Assembly (NCBI GenBank): GCA_005885405.1
Contig: VAYN01000018.1
Coordinates: 87,596-151,595, forward strand
Origin: Actinomycetota bacterium
GTDB taxonomy: Bacteria > Actinomycetota > Thermoleophilia > Solirubrobacterales > 70-9
Length of the DNA stretch: 64,000 nt
Reading direction: 5' to 3'
The notes below the pieces were generated by a model. It made no database searches. It had not been told where the DNA came from and saw only the letters and a program-made list of their open reading frames with translations. This document shows positions 8,912-19,085 of this stretch, in pieces. The position numbers and the translations under genes are program-made. Positions within the stretch are counted from its first letter, which is position 1. Each line of letters begins with the position of its first letter.

Positions 8912-9601
8912 TCAGGCCGAGGAGCGGCTCGTCTGCCGCCGCATTACCCAGTGGCCGGCTCCCAGCAGCGCCAGCAGCGCGAGGGCGCTTGCAAGGACCA
9001 GCGGGTCGGTCAGCGAGAGGCCTTCAAGTCGGGTCCCGAAGTAGACCGAGATTGCGGTGATCGGCAGGTAGCCGACCAGCGTCGTCCAGACGAACCGCCA
9101 AAGCGGCACCCGCGCCGCCCCGGCGGCGTAGGAGACGATGCTGAAGGGGAGGATTGGGATCAGCCGCATCGCCAGCAGCAGCGTCGGCCCACCGCGCTCG
9201 ATCGCCCGCTCGACCCGTTCGAAGCGCTCCTCGCCGAACCAGCGGTCGAACAGCGGCCGCGCGATCGAGCGGCCGATCGTCCAGCAGACGAGCCCGTTGA
9301 GGAGCCAGCCCACCATCACCAGGAGGAGGGCGGGGAAGAAACCGTAGGCGAAGCCGGCGGCGGCGTCGACGATCTCGGCCGGGTAGAAGACGACGCTGTG
9401 GAGGAGGGCGAGGAAGAGGATCAGCAGTGGCCCCGCTACTCCGAGGCTGTCGATCTCCTCACGGACCTCGTCGTGGTCTCCCTGGAGCAGGGCGGTGACC
9501 GAGTCCCGCAGCGGGTCGACGGTGACGACGATCGCCGCCATCACCGCGATCCCCGCGAGGGTGATCCCAATCTCGGCCAGCGGCAAGCGATCCTTCTTCA
9601 C
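8912..9601 (-). CDS. TVP38/TMEM64 (VTT-domain, DedA-like) membrane protein
   Basis: 229 aa with about six hydrophobic segments. The VTT core is recognisable from VVFYPAEIVDAAAGFAYGFFPALLLVMVGWLLNG, from RLIPILPFSIVSYAAGAARVPLWRF, and from the G-Y-LP pair. Family members are inner-membrane proteins linked to phospholipid scrambling or membrane homeostasis; the substrate here is unknown. The start is GTG at 9601. A TAGCCT box lies 6 nt upstream, so the message may be leaderless even though recD2 ends only 35 bp upstream on the same strand. Its 3' end nearly meets the subtilase 3' end. Confidence 0.88.
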   Translation of the reverse strand: MKKDRLPLAEIGITLAGIAVMAAIVVTVDPLRDSVTALLQGDHDEVREEIDSLGVAGPLLILFLALLHSVVFYPAEIVDAAAGFAYGFFPALLLVMVGWLLNGLVCWTIGRSIARPLFDRWFGEERFERVERAIERGGPTLLLAMRLIPILPFSIVSYAAGAARVPLWRFVWTTLVGYLPITAISVYFGTRLEGLSLTDPLVLASALALLALLGAGHWVMRRQTSRSSA

Positions 9602-9636
9602 CTGCCTAGGCTAGATGCCGGCTGAAACCGTGGCGC

Positions 9637-11763
<2,127 letters not shown>

Positions 11764-11848
11764 CGTCCACCAAGGCTAGGCCCCTCGAAGGCGGGACTCA
11801 CCCTCCCCGAGTTCGCAGTTTGCGCCGAGAGGTTCTAGGTTCGGGGCG

Positions 11849-12043
11849 ATGACTCCGCGTCCAGCCGCCGGGCTCTGCGACAGCTGCCGCCACCAGCGGC
11901 TAGTGCCGAATACCCGCGGCTCGGTCTTCTCGCTCTGCGAGCGCTCGCAGAGCGACCCCGCCTATCCGCGTTACCCGCGGCTGCCGGTGTTCAGGTGCCC
12001 GGGGTGGGAGCCGGATCCGGCCGCTCCCGAGCCGCCCCGATAG
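11849..12043 (+). CDS. Small cysteine-rich (putative zinc-binding) protein
   Basis: 64 aa. Four cysteines are arranged as CDSC...C...C (LCDSCRHQRLV, FSLCERS, FRCPGWEP), which looks like a compact zinc ribbon. TAGGTT lies exactly 7 nt before the ATG, so a leaderless transcript is likely; this supports a real gene. I recognise the pattern as a conserved short actinobacterial protein of unknown function. The last 53 bases overlap the 3' end of the convergent bactofilin-like gene. Confidence 0.7.
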   Translation: MTPRPAAGLCDSCRHQRLVPNTRGSVFSLCERSQSDPAYPRYPRLPVFRCPGWEPDPAAPEPPR

Positions 12044-12890
12044 CGGCTCCGATCAGGCCGAGGCCGAAGATCGCGGCTGCGATGCCGACGAGGAAGCCGA
12101 GGATCGGCACCAGGGCGAGGACCCGCAGTATCGCCAGCCCCGCCAGAAAGGCCCAGATCCGGCCTTTCGGCTCCTTGACGAGGCGCCGCCCGAGGGCATA
12201 GGCCGAGGCGACGTAGGCGAGCGCGACCAGCGGCAGCAGGGCGAGGAGGACGATGAAGGCGAGGGGGAGCCCGACCAGCGTTACCGCCGCAATTGCCCCG
12301 GCGACCGGCAGCGCGATCGCGACCGCGAACCCGATCCCGATCACCGGGCCGATGCGCTCCCGTGAGCGGGCCGCGACCGCCTCGGCCGCACGCGGCGCGA
12401 TCAGCAGCAACAGCACGCCGAGGATCGCCATCGAGATGCCGACGGCAAGCCAGAAGAGGAAGAAGCTGATGAAGGGGAGGAAGTCGACTGAGTCGAACCC
12501 GTCCTCCTTCGAGACGTCGCCGCGGACGATCGCCGCTCCGGCGACGATCGGTTGCTCGTCCCCGTAGTGGACGTTGCCCTTGATCAACGCCCTGGGAAGT
12601 ACCCGGGCCTGGCCACCGATGGTGACGAGGCTGCCGTCGATCATGCCGCTGACGAGGGCATCGCCGGAGACCAGGACGACGTCGCCATCGACGTGCCCAA
12701 GCAGGGTCAGGTCGCCGCTGACGATGAAGACACCGTCGACGGTCTGGCCGCGGGGGACGGTGACGTCGCCGGAGATGACGACGATCGCGTCGCCATCATC
12801 GGTCTCGGTTTGAGCGGCCGAAACCGTCGCCGGCAGAACGAACGCGGCGAGGAAGGCGAGGACGACCAGGGACGAGACGCGCCGCATCAC
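11991..12890 (-). CDS. Secreted/membrane protein with bactofilin-like repeats and C-terminal TM bundle
   Basis: 299 aa. A signal sequence (SLVVLAFLAAFVLPATVSA) is followed by a repetitive beta-rich region (IVVISGDVTVPRGQTVDGVFIVSGDLTLLGHVDG...) with the regular short strands of bactofilin/polymer-forming domains (about 30-110). After that come four to five TM helices with Gly/Ala-rich turns. So an extracytoplasmic beta-helix is attached to a membrane bundle, unlike cytosolic bactofilins. The ORF starts GTG 12890; ATG 12887 is the alternative. TAGGCT lies 6 nt upstream of the GTG. Family function is unknown. It overlaps the small Cys-rich gene at its 3' end. Confidence 0.75.
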   Translation of the reverse strand: MMRRVSSLVVLAFLAAFVLPATVSAAQTETDDGDAIVVISGDVTVPRGQTVDGVFIVSGDLTLLGHVDGDVVLVSGDALVSGMIDGSLVTIGGQARVLPRALIKGNVHYGDEQPIVAGAAIVRGDVSKEDGFDSVDFLPFISFFLFWLAVGISMAILGVLLLLIAPRAAEAVAARSRERIGPVIGIGFAVAIALPVAGAIAAVTLVGLPLAFIVLLALLPLVALAYVASAYALGRRLVKEPKGRIWAFLAGLAILRVLALVPILGFLVGIAAAIFGLGLIGAAIGAARERPDPAPTPGT

Positions 12891-12910
12891 GCCCCCAGCC
12901 TATCCCTCTG

Positions 12911-13303
12911 TCAGGCGCGCATCGGGTCCGGTTCACCGAGCTTGCTGCGGTCCGGCGCCTCGTAGACGCCACCGGGGACGCCGCCGATCACGACCATCCG
13001 CATCCCCTCGGCCCCGGGCCACACCTTCCGCTTCGTCGCCGGGCCAACGCGGACCATGTGGTCGGGGTCGAGCGGGAAGCGCTCGCCCTCGATCTCGATC
13101 TCACCGCTACCGCGAAGCGCCATGAAGACCTCCTCCTGGCCTTCCTCGGCGTGGTCGTGGTCGGGGTAGTCCCCGTAGTTCGGCGGCAGGTCGATCACCT
13201 GCAGGCCGAAGGCGGTCACGCCCAACTCGGCTCGCGCACGTTTGCAGCCGCCGAGGAAGATCGCCTCCATCTCGTCGATCTTCTTCACTGCGTAGTCGCT
13301 CAT
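12911..13303 (-). CDS. Cupin-domain protein
   Basis: 130 aa single cupin. The metal-binding motif 1 is recognisable as DYPDHDHAEEGQEEVFMALRGSGEIEIEG (His/His/Glu ligands) and motif 2 as LDPDHMVRVGPATKRKVWPG. I choose ATG 13303 (MSDYAVKKI) because GGAGG lies 7 bases before it; the track's GTG at 13309 sits too close to that site. It is divergent from a TetR gene, with a palindrome between them, so it is the likely target of that repressor. The enzymatic role cannot be told; small cupins include isomerases, dioxygenases and sensors. Confidence 0.82.
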   Translation of the reverse strand: MSDYAVKKIDEMEAIFLGGCKRARAELGVTAFGLQVIDLPPNYGDYPDHDHAEEGQEEVFMALRGSGEIEIEGERFPLDPDHMVRVGPATKRKVWPGAEGMRMVVIGGVPGGVYEAPDRSKLGEPDPMRA

Positions 13304-13352
13304 CTCCACTCCTCCACCTGTCTGGTTGCCGGGTTCTTGCCCGTCTCGTTAA

Positions 13353-13364
13353 ACGAACGTTCGT
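13353..13364. promoter_or_regulatory. Palindromic operator between cupin and TetR genes
   Basis: ACGAACGTTCGT is a perfect 12-bp palindrome just upstream of a TTATAT -10-like box for the TetR gene. This is the expected position for autorepression and for control of the divergent cupin gene. Confidence 0.6.
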
Positions 13365-13379
13365 GCTTTTTTATATCGT

Positions 13380-13970
13380 GTGTCTGTGACTCCCGTCACC
13401 GAGAAGGGCTCCGCCACCCGCGCCTCGATCCTCGACCGCGCCGTCGACCTCGCCTCCGCCGAAGGCCTGGAGGGGCTGACGATCGGCCGCCTTGCCGCCG
13501 AGCTGCAGATGAGCAAGAGCGGGCTCTTCGCCCACTTCGGCTCCAAGCAAGAGCTGCAGCTGGCGACCGTCGGCGCCGCCGCGGAGCGTTTCCGCGCCCG
13601 CGTCATCGACCCCGCTCTGGAGCTGCCCGATGGGGCTCCGCGGCTGCGGGCGATGGCCGAGAGCTACCTCGATCAGCTCCAGGATTACTCCGGCGGCTGC
13701 TTCTGGGCCGCCAGTTCGGCTGAGTACGACGACCGCCCCGGACCCGTCCGCGACGCGATCGCCGCCTCGCTCGATGCCTGGACCGGGGAGCTCGAGCGCC
13801 AGGCTCGGGTCGCCGGAGTCGAGAACCCCGAGCGCTTTGCCTTCGAGCTCTACTCGCTGGTGATGGGGGCGAACTCGCGCTATCGCCTCAGCGGCCGCGA
13901 GGCCGTCTTCGAGTACGCGCGCGATGCGATCGACGCGCTGCTGGCGGAGCTGCCCGGCGAAACCGGGTAG
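13380..13970 (+). CDS. TetR/AcrR-family transcriptional regulator
   Basis: 196 aa. The N-terminal HTH reads RASILDRAVDLASAEGLEGLTIGRLAAELQMSKSGLFAHFGSKQEL, a textbook TetR DNA-binding domain. The C-terminal ligand domain contains FWAASSAEYDDRPGPVRDAI, which is common in the YcdC/AcrR-like group. GTG codons at 13380 and 13386 are both possible starts. The second lies 8-9 nt after the -10-like box and would give a leaderless message. It shares a 76-bp intergenic region with the cupin gene. The flavin oxidoreductase gene follows 40 bp downstream on the same strand. Confidence 0.9.
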   Translation: MSVTPVTEKGSATRASILDRAVDLASAEGLEGLTIGRLAAELQMSKSGLFAHFGSKQELQLATVGAAAERFRARVIDPALELPDGAPRLRAMAESYLDQLQDYSGGCFWAASSAEYDDRPGPVRDAIAASLDAWTGELERQARVAGVENPERFAFELYSLVMGANSRYRLSGREAVFEYARDAIDALLAELPGETG

Positions 13971-14010
13971 GTACGGTCTTCGGACCAAGCCCCCTCGGAA
14001 GGAGCCTCAG

Positions 14011-14856
14011 ATGGACATCGCGATCGGTCTTCCCAACGCCGTGCCAGGAACCAGCGGAGAGCAGCTGACCGAGTGGGCGCGGCGCGCAGAGGCCCGCGGC
14101 TTCTCCAGCCTCGGCACGATCGACCGCGTCGCCTATCCCAACCTCGAGCCGCTTACCGCGCTTGCCGCCGCGGCGGCGGTAACCGAGCGGATCGGGCTCG
14201 CCACCACCGTCCTGCTCGGGCCGCTGCGGGTCAACCCGGTCGTGCTCGCCAAGCAGGCCTACAGCGTCCACGTGATCTCCGGCGGCCGGATGACCCTCGG
14301 GATCGGGCTCGGCGGCCGCGACGACGACTACGAGGTCACCGGCGTCGACACCAGCACGCGCGGGCGGGACCTCGACGCGATGCTTGAGCGGATCAAGGAG
14401 GTATGGGAGGGGGAGGAGGTCGGCCCCGAGCACCACTCCGATCCCCGGATCCTGGTCGGCGGCTCGGTCGAGGCATCGTTTAAGCGCGCCGCCCGTTTCG
14501 GCGACGGCTGGATCGCCGCCGGGGCGCCGCCGGACCAGTTCGCCGAGTGGCGGCAGGGGTTCGAGCGGGCCTGGTCGGAGTCCGGCCGCAGCGAGCAGCC
14601 GCAGAACGCCGCCCTCGCCTACTTCTCCCTCGGCGACCGCGCCGAGGAGGACGCCCGCGCCTACCTCACCGACTACTACGCCTGGCTCGGAGAGGACACG
14701 GCGAACTTCATCGCCGGTTCGGCGGCAAAGGATGCGGAGACCGTCCAGCAGTACCTCGCCGCATTCGAGGGAGCCGGCTGTCAGGAGCTCTTCCTCTTCC
14801 CGAGCTCGAGCGACCCAGCCCAGGTCGACCTGCTGGCTGACGCCGCCGGGCTGTAG
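14011..14856 (+). CDS. LLM-class (luciferase-like) flavin/F420-dependent oxidoreductase
   Basis: 281 aa. It has the luciferase-like TIM-barrel pattern: IAIGLPNAVPG at the N-terminus, GTIDRVAYPNLEPLTALAAAAAVTERIGLATTVLLGPLRVN, then SGGRMTLGIGLGGRDDDYEVTG. Actinobacterial members mostly use F420 or FMN. The start is ATG 14011, since GGAAGGAG lies 6 bases upstream and MDIAIG fits the family; the longer frame in the track is a leader artefact. It follows the TetR gene closely and may be controlled by it. The substrate is unknown. Confidence 0.88.
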   Translation: MDIAIGLPNAVPGTSGEQLTEWARRAEARGFSSLGTIDRVAYPNLEPLTALAAAAAVTERIGLATTVLLGPLRVNPVVLAKQAYSVHVISGGRMTLGIGLGGRDDDYEVTGVDTSTRGRDLDAMLERIKEVWEGEEVGPEHHSDPRILVGGSVEASFKRAARFGDGWIAAGAPPDQFAEWRQGFERAWSESGRSEQPQNAALAYFSLGDRAEEDARAYLTDYYAWLGEDTANFIAGSAAKDAETVQQYLAAFEGAGCQELFLFPSSSDPAQVDLLADAAGL

Positions 14857-14860
14857 CCGG

Positions 14861-15445
14861 GTGCCGGGCCCGCCCGACGAGCTCCCGGTCCTCCTCTTCG
14901 CCGCTCCCGCCGAGCTTGAGGCATGGCTGGAGGAGAACCACGAGTCCGCTGGCGGCGTCTGGCTGAAGATCGCGAAGAAAGGAGCGCCCGAGCCCAGCGT
15001 CACCTACGCCGAGGCCCTTGAGGTGGCGCTCTGCTTCGGCTGGATCGACAGCCAGAAGCGAGGCCTCGACGAGACCCACTTCCTGCAGCGCTTCACGCCG
15101 CGCCGCCCCCGTGGCCGCTGGTCGAAGATCAACCGCGAGAAGGCCGAAGCCCTGATCGAGGCAGGGCGGATGCGGCCGGCAGGCCTCGCCCAGGTTGAGG
15201 CGGCGAGGGCGGACGGCCGCTGGGAGGCCGCCTACGAGGGCCAGAGCGCGGCCAAGGTTCCGCCGGATCTGCAGCGCGAGCTCGACGCCAACCCGGCCGC
15301 GGCCGAGTTCTTCGCTTCCCTTGACGGCGCCAACCGCTACGCGATCCTCTACCGCCTCGACGAGGCGAAGAAGCCGGAGACGCGGGAGCGGCGCCTGCGC
15401 AAGTTCGTCGGCATGCTCGAGCGGGGCGAGAAGATCCACCAGTAA
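14861..15445 (+). CDS. YdeI/OmpD-associated family protein
   Basis: 194 aa. Recognisable stretches are ELEAWLEENHESAGGVWLKIAKKG, EALEVALCFGWIDSQKRGLDE and LQRFTPRRPRGRWSKINREKAEALIEAGRM, followed by the YdeI-type C-terminal segment with F-A-LDGANRYAILY and RERRLRKFVGML. I place the start at GTG 14861, only 4 bases after the stop of the oxidoreductase, which implies an operon. The track's longer frame runs through the upstream gene. The family is widespread; its biochemical role is not established. Confidence 0.85.
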   Translation: MPGPPDELPVLLFAAPAELEAWLEENHESAGGVWLKIAKKGAPEPSVTYAEALEVALCFGWIDSQKRGLDETHFLQRFTPRRPRGRWSKINREKAEALIEAGRMRPAGLAQVEAARADGRWEAAYEGQSAAKVPPDLQRELDANPAAAEFFASLDGANRYAILYRLDEAKKPETRERRLRKFVGMLERGEKIHQ

Positions 15446-15452
15446 CCCTCCC

Positions 15453-15458
15453 TACACT
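15453..15458 (+). promoter_or_regulatory. -10 box of leaderless rlmN
   Basis: TACACT is followed by 7 nt and then the GTG start of rlmN. There is no Shine-Dalgarno sequence. The same spacing recurs at many genes in this window. Confidence 0.5.
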
Positions 15459-15465
15459 CGACGGC

Positions 15466-16404
15466 GTGGATCGTGAGCTGCTGACGACGACTCTCGCCGA
15501 GGCGGGTGAGCCTCCGTACCGCACCAAACAGGTGTGGGAGTGGGTGGCGCGCGGGGCGCGCTCCTACGAGGAGATGACGAACCTGCCGGCGGGGCTGCGC
15601 GAGCGGCTCTCCGCGGCGGTGCCGGTTTCGACCCTGACCGTCGCCGCCGAGGCGAAGTCAGACGACGGGACCGTCAAGACCCTCTTCCACACCGCCGATG
15701 GACGGCCGATCGAGGCGGTGCTGATGCGCTACCGTGACGGCCGCCGCTCGGTCTGCCTCTCCTCGCAGTCCGGTTGCCCACTCACCTGCAGCTTCTGCGC
15801 CACCGGGCAGATGAAGTTCGGCCGCAACCTCGAGGTCGACGAGATCCTCGACCAAGCGCTCCACTTCCGCCGCAGTGAAGAGATCGACCACGTCGTCTTC
15901 ATGGGGATGGGGGAGCCGACGATGAACATCGACAACGTCCTTGCCGCCTGCGAACGGCTGCCCGACCTCGGCGTCACCAACCGCCGCACCGCGATCTCGA
16001 CGGTCGGCTGGGTGCCGGGGATCTACCGCCTGGCCGAATGCGAGATGCCGGTCAGCCTTGCCCTTTCCCTGCACGCTCCCAACGACGGCCTGCGCTCGCA
16101 GATCATGCCGGTCAACGAGCGCTACCCGATCGCCGAGGTCCTCGCCGCCTGCGAGCGCTACCGGGCCACCCGCCGTCGCAAGGTCTTCGTCGAGTACGTG
16201 ATGCTCGACGGCGTCAACGACCACCCCGAGCACGCCAACCTCATCCCCTACAACCCGACCGGTGCCTACGACGGCTCCTCGCCGGAGCGGATCGAGCGCT
16301 TCCGGGCGATCCTCGCCGAGCACCGGGTCACCGCCACCGTCCGCCTCACCCGCGGCCGCGACATCGACGCCGCCTGCGGCCAACTCGCCGCCACCGCCTC
16401 CTGA
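15466..16404 (+). CDS. rlmN: Dual-specificity RNA methyltransferase RlmN, with internal deletion
   Basis: 312 aa. This radical-SAM enzyme methylates A2503 of 23S rRNA (and A37 of some tRNAs). The cluster motif is CPLTCSFC. GMGEPTMN, SLHAPND and the C-terminal catalytic Cys in DAACGQLA are present. Compared with the E. coli protein as I recall it, the segment between VNDxxEHA and NLIPxNP is missing about 14 residues: here it reads VNDHPEHANLIPYNP. The C-terminal tail after ACGQLA is also short. The reading frame is intact, so this is an in-frame loss near base 16236, real or from assembly. The start is GTG 15466. Confidence 0.9.
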   Translation: MDRELLTTTLAEAGEPPYRTKQVWEWVARGARSYEEMTNLPAGLRERLSAAVPVSTLTVAAEAKSDDGTVKTLFHTADGRPIEAVLMRYRDGRRSVCLSSQSGCPLTCSFCATGQMKFGRNLEVDEILDQALHFRRSEEIDHVVFMGMGEPTMNIDNVLAACERLPDLGVTNRRTAISTVGWVPGIYRLAECEMPVSLALSLHAPNDGLRSQIMPVNERYPIAEVLAACERYRATRRRKVFVEYVMLDGVNDHPEHANLIPYNPTGAYDGSSPERIERFRAILAEHRVTATVRLTRGRDIDAACGQLAATAS

Positions 16405-16424
16405 AACTGGCCAGTCAGCCAGTT
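16405..16424. promoter_or_regulatory. Operator overlapping the P450 promoter
   Basis: AACTGGC-N6-GCCAGTT has perfect 7-bp arms, and a second nested palindrome ACTGGCCAGT. It abuts a TACGAT -10-like box (16424-16429) lying 8 nt before the P450 ATG. A repressor bound here would block transcription. Confidence 0.6.
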
Positions 16425-16437
16425 ACGATCCCCGGGG

Positions 16438-17874
16438 ATGGCAACGGTCGATACCACGACGCCCGTCGCGCGCCCGCCGGAGATGTCCGGCAACCCGGTG
16501 CGGCGGGTCGTCGGCGACTTCGTCGACGAGTGGCGGGGGAGGGGGAAGTTCCCGCCGGGTCACACCGACTTCAGCTGGGTCCGCACCCACCAGATCGCCC
16601 ACGACCCGCTGCCGCTGCTGCTCGATGCCTACGAAGAGTTCGGCCCGATCTTCAGCCTGCGGCTGCTGCACTCGCGGGTCGTCTTCATGCTCGGCCCCGA
16701 GGCCAACCACTTCGTCACCGTCGGCCACCCGGAGAACTTCCACTGGCGCGAGTCGAGCTTCGGCGACCTGATCCCGCTGCTCGGCGACGGCCTGCTCACC
16801 GTCGACGAGGATTACCACGACCGCGCCCGGGCGATCATGATGCCCGCCTTCCACCGCGAGCAGATCGCGGCCATGACCGAGGCGATGACGATCGAGGCCG
16901 ACCAAGCGATCGTCGCGCTCCCCGTCGACGAGGTCGTCGACATCTACGAGTGGATGCGCAACCTGGCGATGCGGATCGCGATGCGGGCGCTGCTCGGGCT
17001 CGACCCCGACGAGGCCGGCAAGGGCGCCGCGGCAGCCGAGCACTTCGAGCGCGCGCTCGGCTACTACGGGATCGACTTCGGCCTGCGGCTGCTGCGCGGG
17101 CCGGGCTCGCCCTGGCGCAAGCTGGTCTCATCCCGCGAGGTCCTCGACGAGATCGTCTTCGGCGAGATCGCCCGCCGCCGCGCTCACCCTGATCCCGGCC
17201 GCCGCGACATCCTCAGCCTCCTGGCCGCCGCCCGCGGCGCCGGCGGCGAGGAATTCAGCGATCGCGAGATCCGCGACCAGTTGATGACGCTGATGTTCGC
17301 CGGCCACGACACCTCGACCTCGACCCTGACCTTCATGCTGCACGAGCTGGCGCGCCACCCCGAGGTGACCCGTCGCCTGCACGAGGAGCAGGACCGGGTC
17401 CTGGGCGGCGGCAGCCCAACCGCGCTGCAGCTGGAAAAGGAGATGCCCTACCTGGACACGGTCCTCGACGAGGTCCTGCGGCTCTACCCGCCGGCCTGGA
17501 TCGGCCCGCGGCGGGCGATCCGCGAATACGAGTTCGGCGGCTACACGGTCCCCCGCGGCGCCTACGTCAACTACTGCTCCTGGGCCAGCCACCGGCTACC
17601 CGAGGTCTTCCCCGAGCCCGAGGCCTTCATTCCCGAGCGCTTCACCCGCGAGCGCAAGGCAGCCCTGCCCCGCGGCGCCTACGTTCCCTTCGGCGGCGGC
17701 TCCCGGATCTGCATCGGCAAGCGCTTCGGCCAGACCGAGGTGAAGCTGGTCGCGACGAAGCTCCTCCAGCGCCTGCGAATCGACGCCCTCCCGGGCCGGA
17801 CGATGACGATCCGCCAGATGCCGACGCTCTCGCCCAAGGGCGGGCTGCGGATGCGGGTCTCGCCGCGCTCCTGA
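16438..17874 (+). CDS. Cytochrome P450
   Basis: 478 aa. All P450 signatures are present: I-helix FAGHDTSTS, K-helix EVLRLYP (ExxR), PERF, and the heme loop FGGGSRICIGKRFG with the axial Cys. It is a soluble bacterial-type monooxygenase needing external redox partners; none is encoded nearby. The start is ATG 16438, directly after a -10-like TACGAT, so it is likely leaderless. The flanking palindrome suggests ligand-inducible expression by a TetR-like repressor. The sequence (HEPxN-terminal, FxPERFTRERKAALPRGAYVPFGGG) resembles CYPs that act on fatty acids or terpenes, but the substrate cannot be stated. Confidence 0.95.
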   Translation: MATVDTTTPVARPPEMSGNPVRRVVGDFVDEWRGRGKFPPGHTDFSWVRTHQIAHDPLPLLLDAYEEFGPIFSLRLLHSRVVFMLGPEANHFVTVGHPENFHWRESSFGDLIPLLGDGLLTVDEDYHDRARAIMMPAFHREQIAAMTEAMTIEADQAIVALPVDEVVDIYEWMRNLAMRIAMRALLGLDPDEAGKGAAAAEHFERALGYYGIDFGLRLLRGPGSPWRKLVSSREVLDEIVFGEIARRRAHPDPGRRDILSLLAAARGAGGEEFSDREIRDQLMTLMFAGHDTSTSTLTFMLHELARHPEVTRRLHEEQDRVLGGGSPTALQLEKEMPYLDTVLDEVLRLYPPAWIGPRRAIREYEFGGYTVPRGAYVNYCSWASHRLPEVFPEPEAFIPERFTRERKAALPRGAYVPFGGGSRICIGKRFGQTEVKLVATKLLQRLRIDALPGRTMTIRQMPTLSPKGGLRMRVSPRS

Positions 17875-17896
17875 GTTCTCTGCGATTCTTTTCCAT

Positions 17897-19066
17897 GTGA
17901 TGAAGTGGTTCATCGGGCTGCTGGCGACGATTGCGCTGCTGGTCGCGCCTGCCGCCCCCGCCGCCGTCTACTGGGACGAATCCGGGACCCTCGGCGCCGC
18001 CAACTTGGACGGCAGCAGCCCGAACCCGAAATATCTGCTCTTCCGGCATCTGGCAGGGCCGACCTGCGACGTGGCGGTGACCGCCACCCACCTCTACTGG
18101 TGCGAATGGTTCGGGATCTGGAGGGTCAACCTGGAAGGGCCGGCTGTTCCCACCCAGATCGTCTCCGGCCTCGACAACCCCGGTGGGATCGCCGTTGACG
18201 GCAGTCACGTCTACTGGGTCAACCGCGGAGCGGGCTCAATCGGCCGGGCGGCGCTTGACGGATCGGCACGCGAAGACAGCTTCATCTCCGGCCTCAGAGA
18301 ACCTTCCGAGGTGGCGGTCGACGATCGCTACCTGTACTGGGTCACCTTCAACGAAATCGGCCGCGCCCGCCTGGACGGCACCGGAATCGAGAAGGCATTC
18401 GTCGAAACGATCCCGGCCGGTCCTGGATTGGCGGCTGATTCGAACTATCTCTACTGGAGCGGTGAACGCGCGATCGGCCGCGCCCGTCTCACCGATGGGA
18501 AGGGAGTCGACCCAGACTTCATCGGCGGCCTGGACCACGTCGGCACGATCGCCGTCGACTCCGGGCACCTCTACTGGATGAACACGCCGGAAGGGATGTA
18601 CTACTCGACGATAGGTCGCGCCGCCACCGACGGCAGCGATGTGAACAAGTCCTGGATCCCGACGCAGAAGTTCAATGCGACGAGCGTCGCCGTTGACGGA
18701 CGCCCCTCGCCGCCTCCGCTTCCCCTGCCGTCACGGTCGTTCCACATCGGCAAAGTGAGCCACAGCCGCATTGACGGAAGCGCCGTCATCCACATCAGCG
18801 TCCCCGAACGCGGCGACCTCGTGGTCAGCGGCCCCGGGATCAGCTGGAGGGTGAACAAGGGACCGGAACCGCCCTCCTACCGCTACGGCTCCTTCAACTG
18901 GCGCCTCAAGCTCTGGCCGGGCAAAACCCGCTTCGGCAAGAAGATCCGCACCCGCCTCCGCAACAAAGGCCGCGCCCGGCTGACCCTGAAGCTGACCTAC
19001 ACCGAAGAAGGCCAGCTGCCGCTGACGGTCGAAAAGCGGCTGGCGCTAGTGCAGCGCCGCCGCTGA
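17897..19066 (+). CDS. Secreted YWTD-type beta-propeller protein
   Basis: 389 aa. A short signal peptide (WFIGLLATIALLVAPAAPAAV) precedes a set of repeats of the form hLYWxxxxxIGRAxLDG: HLYWCEWFGIWRVNL, HVYWVNRGAGSIGRAALDG, YLYWVTFNEIGRARLDG, YLYWSGERAIGRARL, HLYWMN. These are LDL-receptor YWTD-like blades, giving about a six-bladed propeller (residues 25-270). A Pro-rich hinge (RPSPPPLPLPS) and a basic beta-rich C-terminal domain follow. The GTG at 17897 lies 7 nt after GATTCT; ATG 17900 is the alternative. It is probably an extracellular binding protein. It has no obvious partner. Confidence 0.8.
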   Translation: MMKWFIGLLATIALLVAPAAPAAVYWDESGTLGAANLDGSSPNPKYLLFRHLAGPTCDVAVTATHLYWCEWFGIWRVNLEGPAVPTQIVSGLDNPGGIAVDGSHVYWVNRGAGSIGRAALDGSAREDSFISGLREPSEVAVDDRYLYWVTFNEIGRARLDGTGIEKAFVETIPAGPGLAADSNYLYWSGERAIGRARLTDGKGVDPDFIGGLDHVGTIAVDSGHLYWMNTPEGMYYSTIGRAATDGSDVNKSWIPTQKFNATSVAVDGRPSPPPLPLPSRSFHIGKVSHSRIDGSAVIHISVPERGDLVVSGPGISWRVNKGPEPPSYRYGSFNWRLKLWPGKTRFGKKIRTRLRNKGRARLTLKLTYTEEGQLPLTVEKRLALVQRRR

Positions 19067-19085
19067 TCGAACCGCCTGCAGCGCC

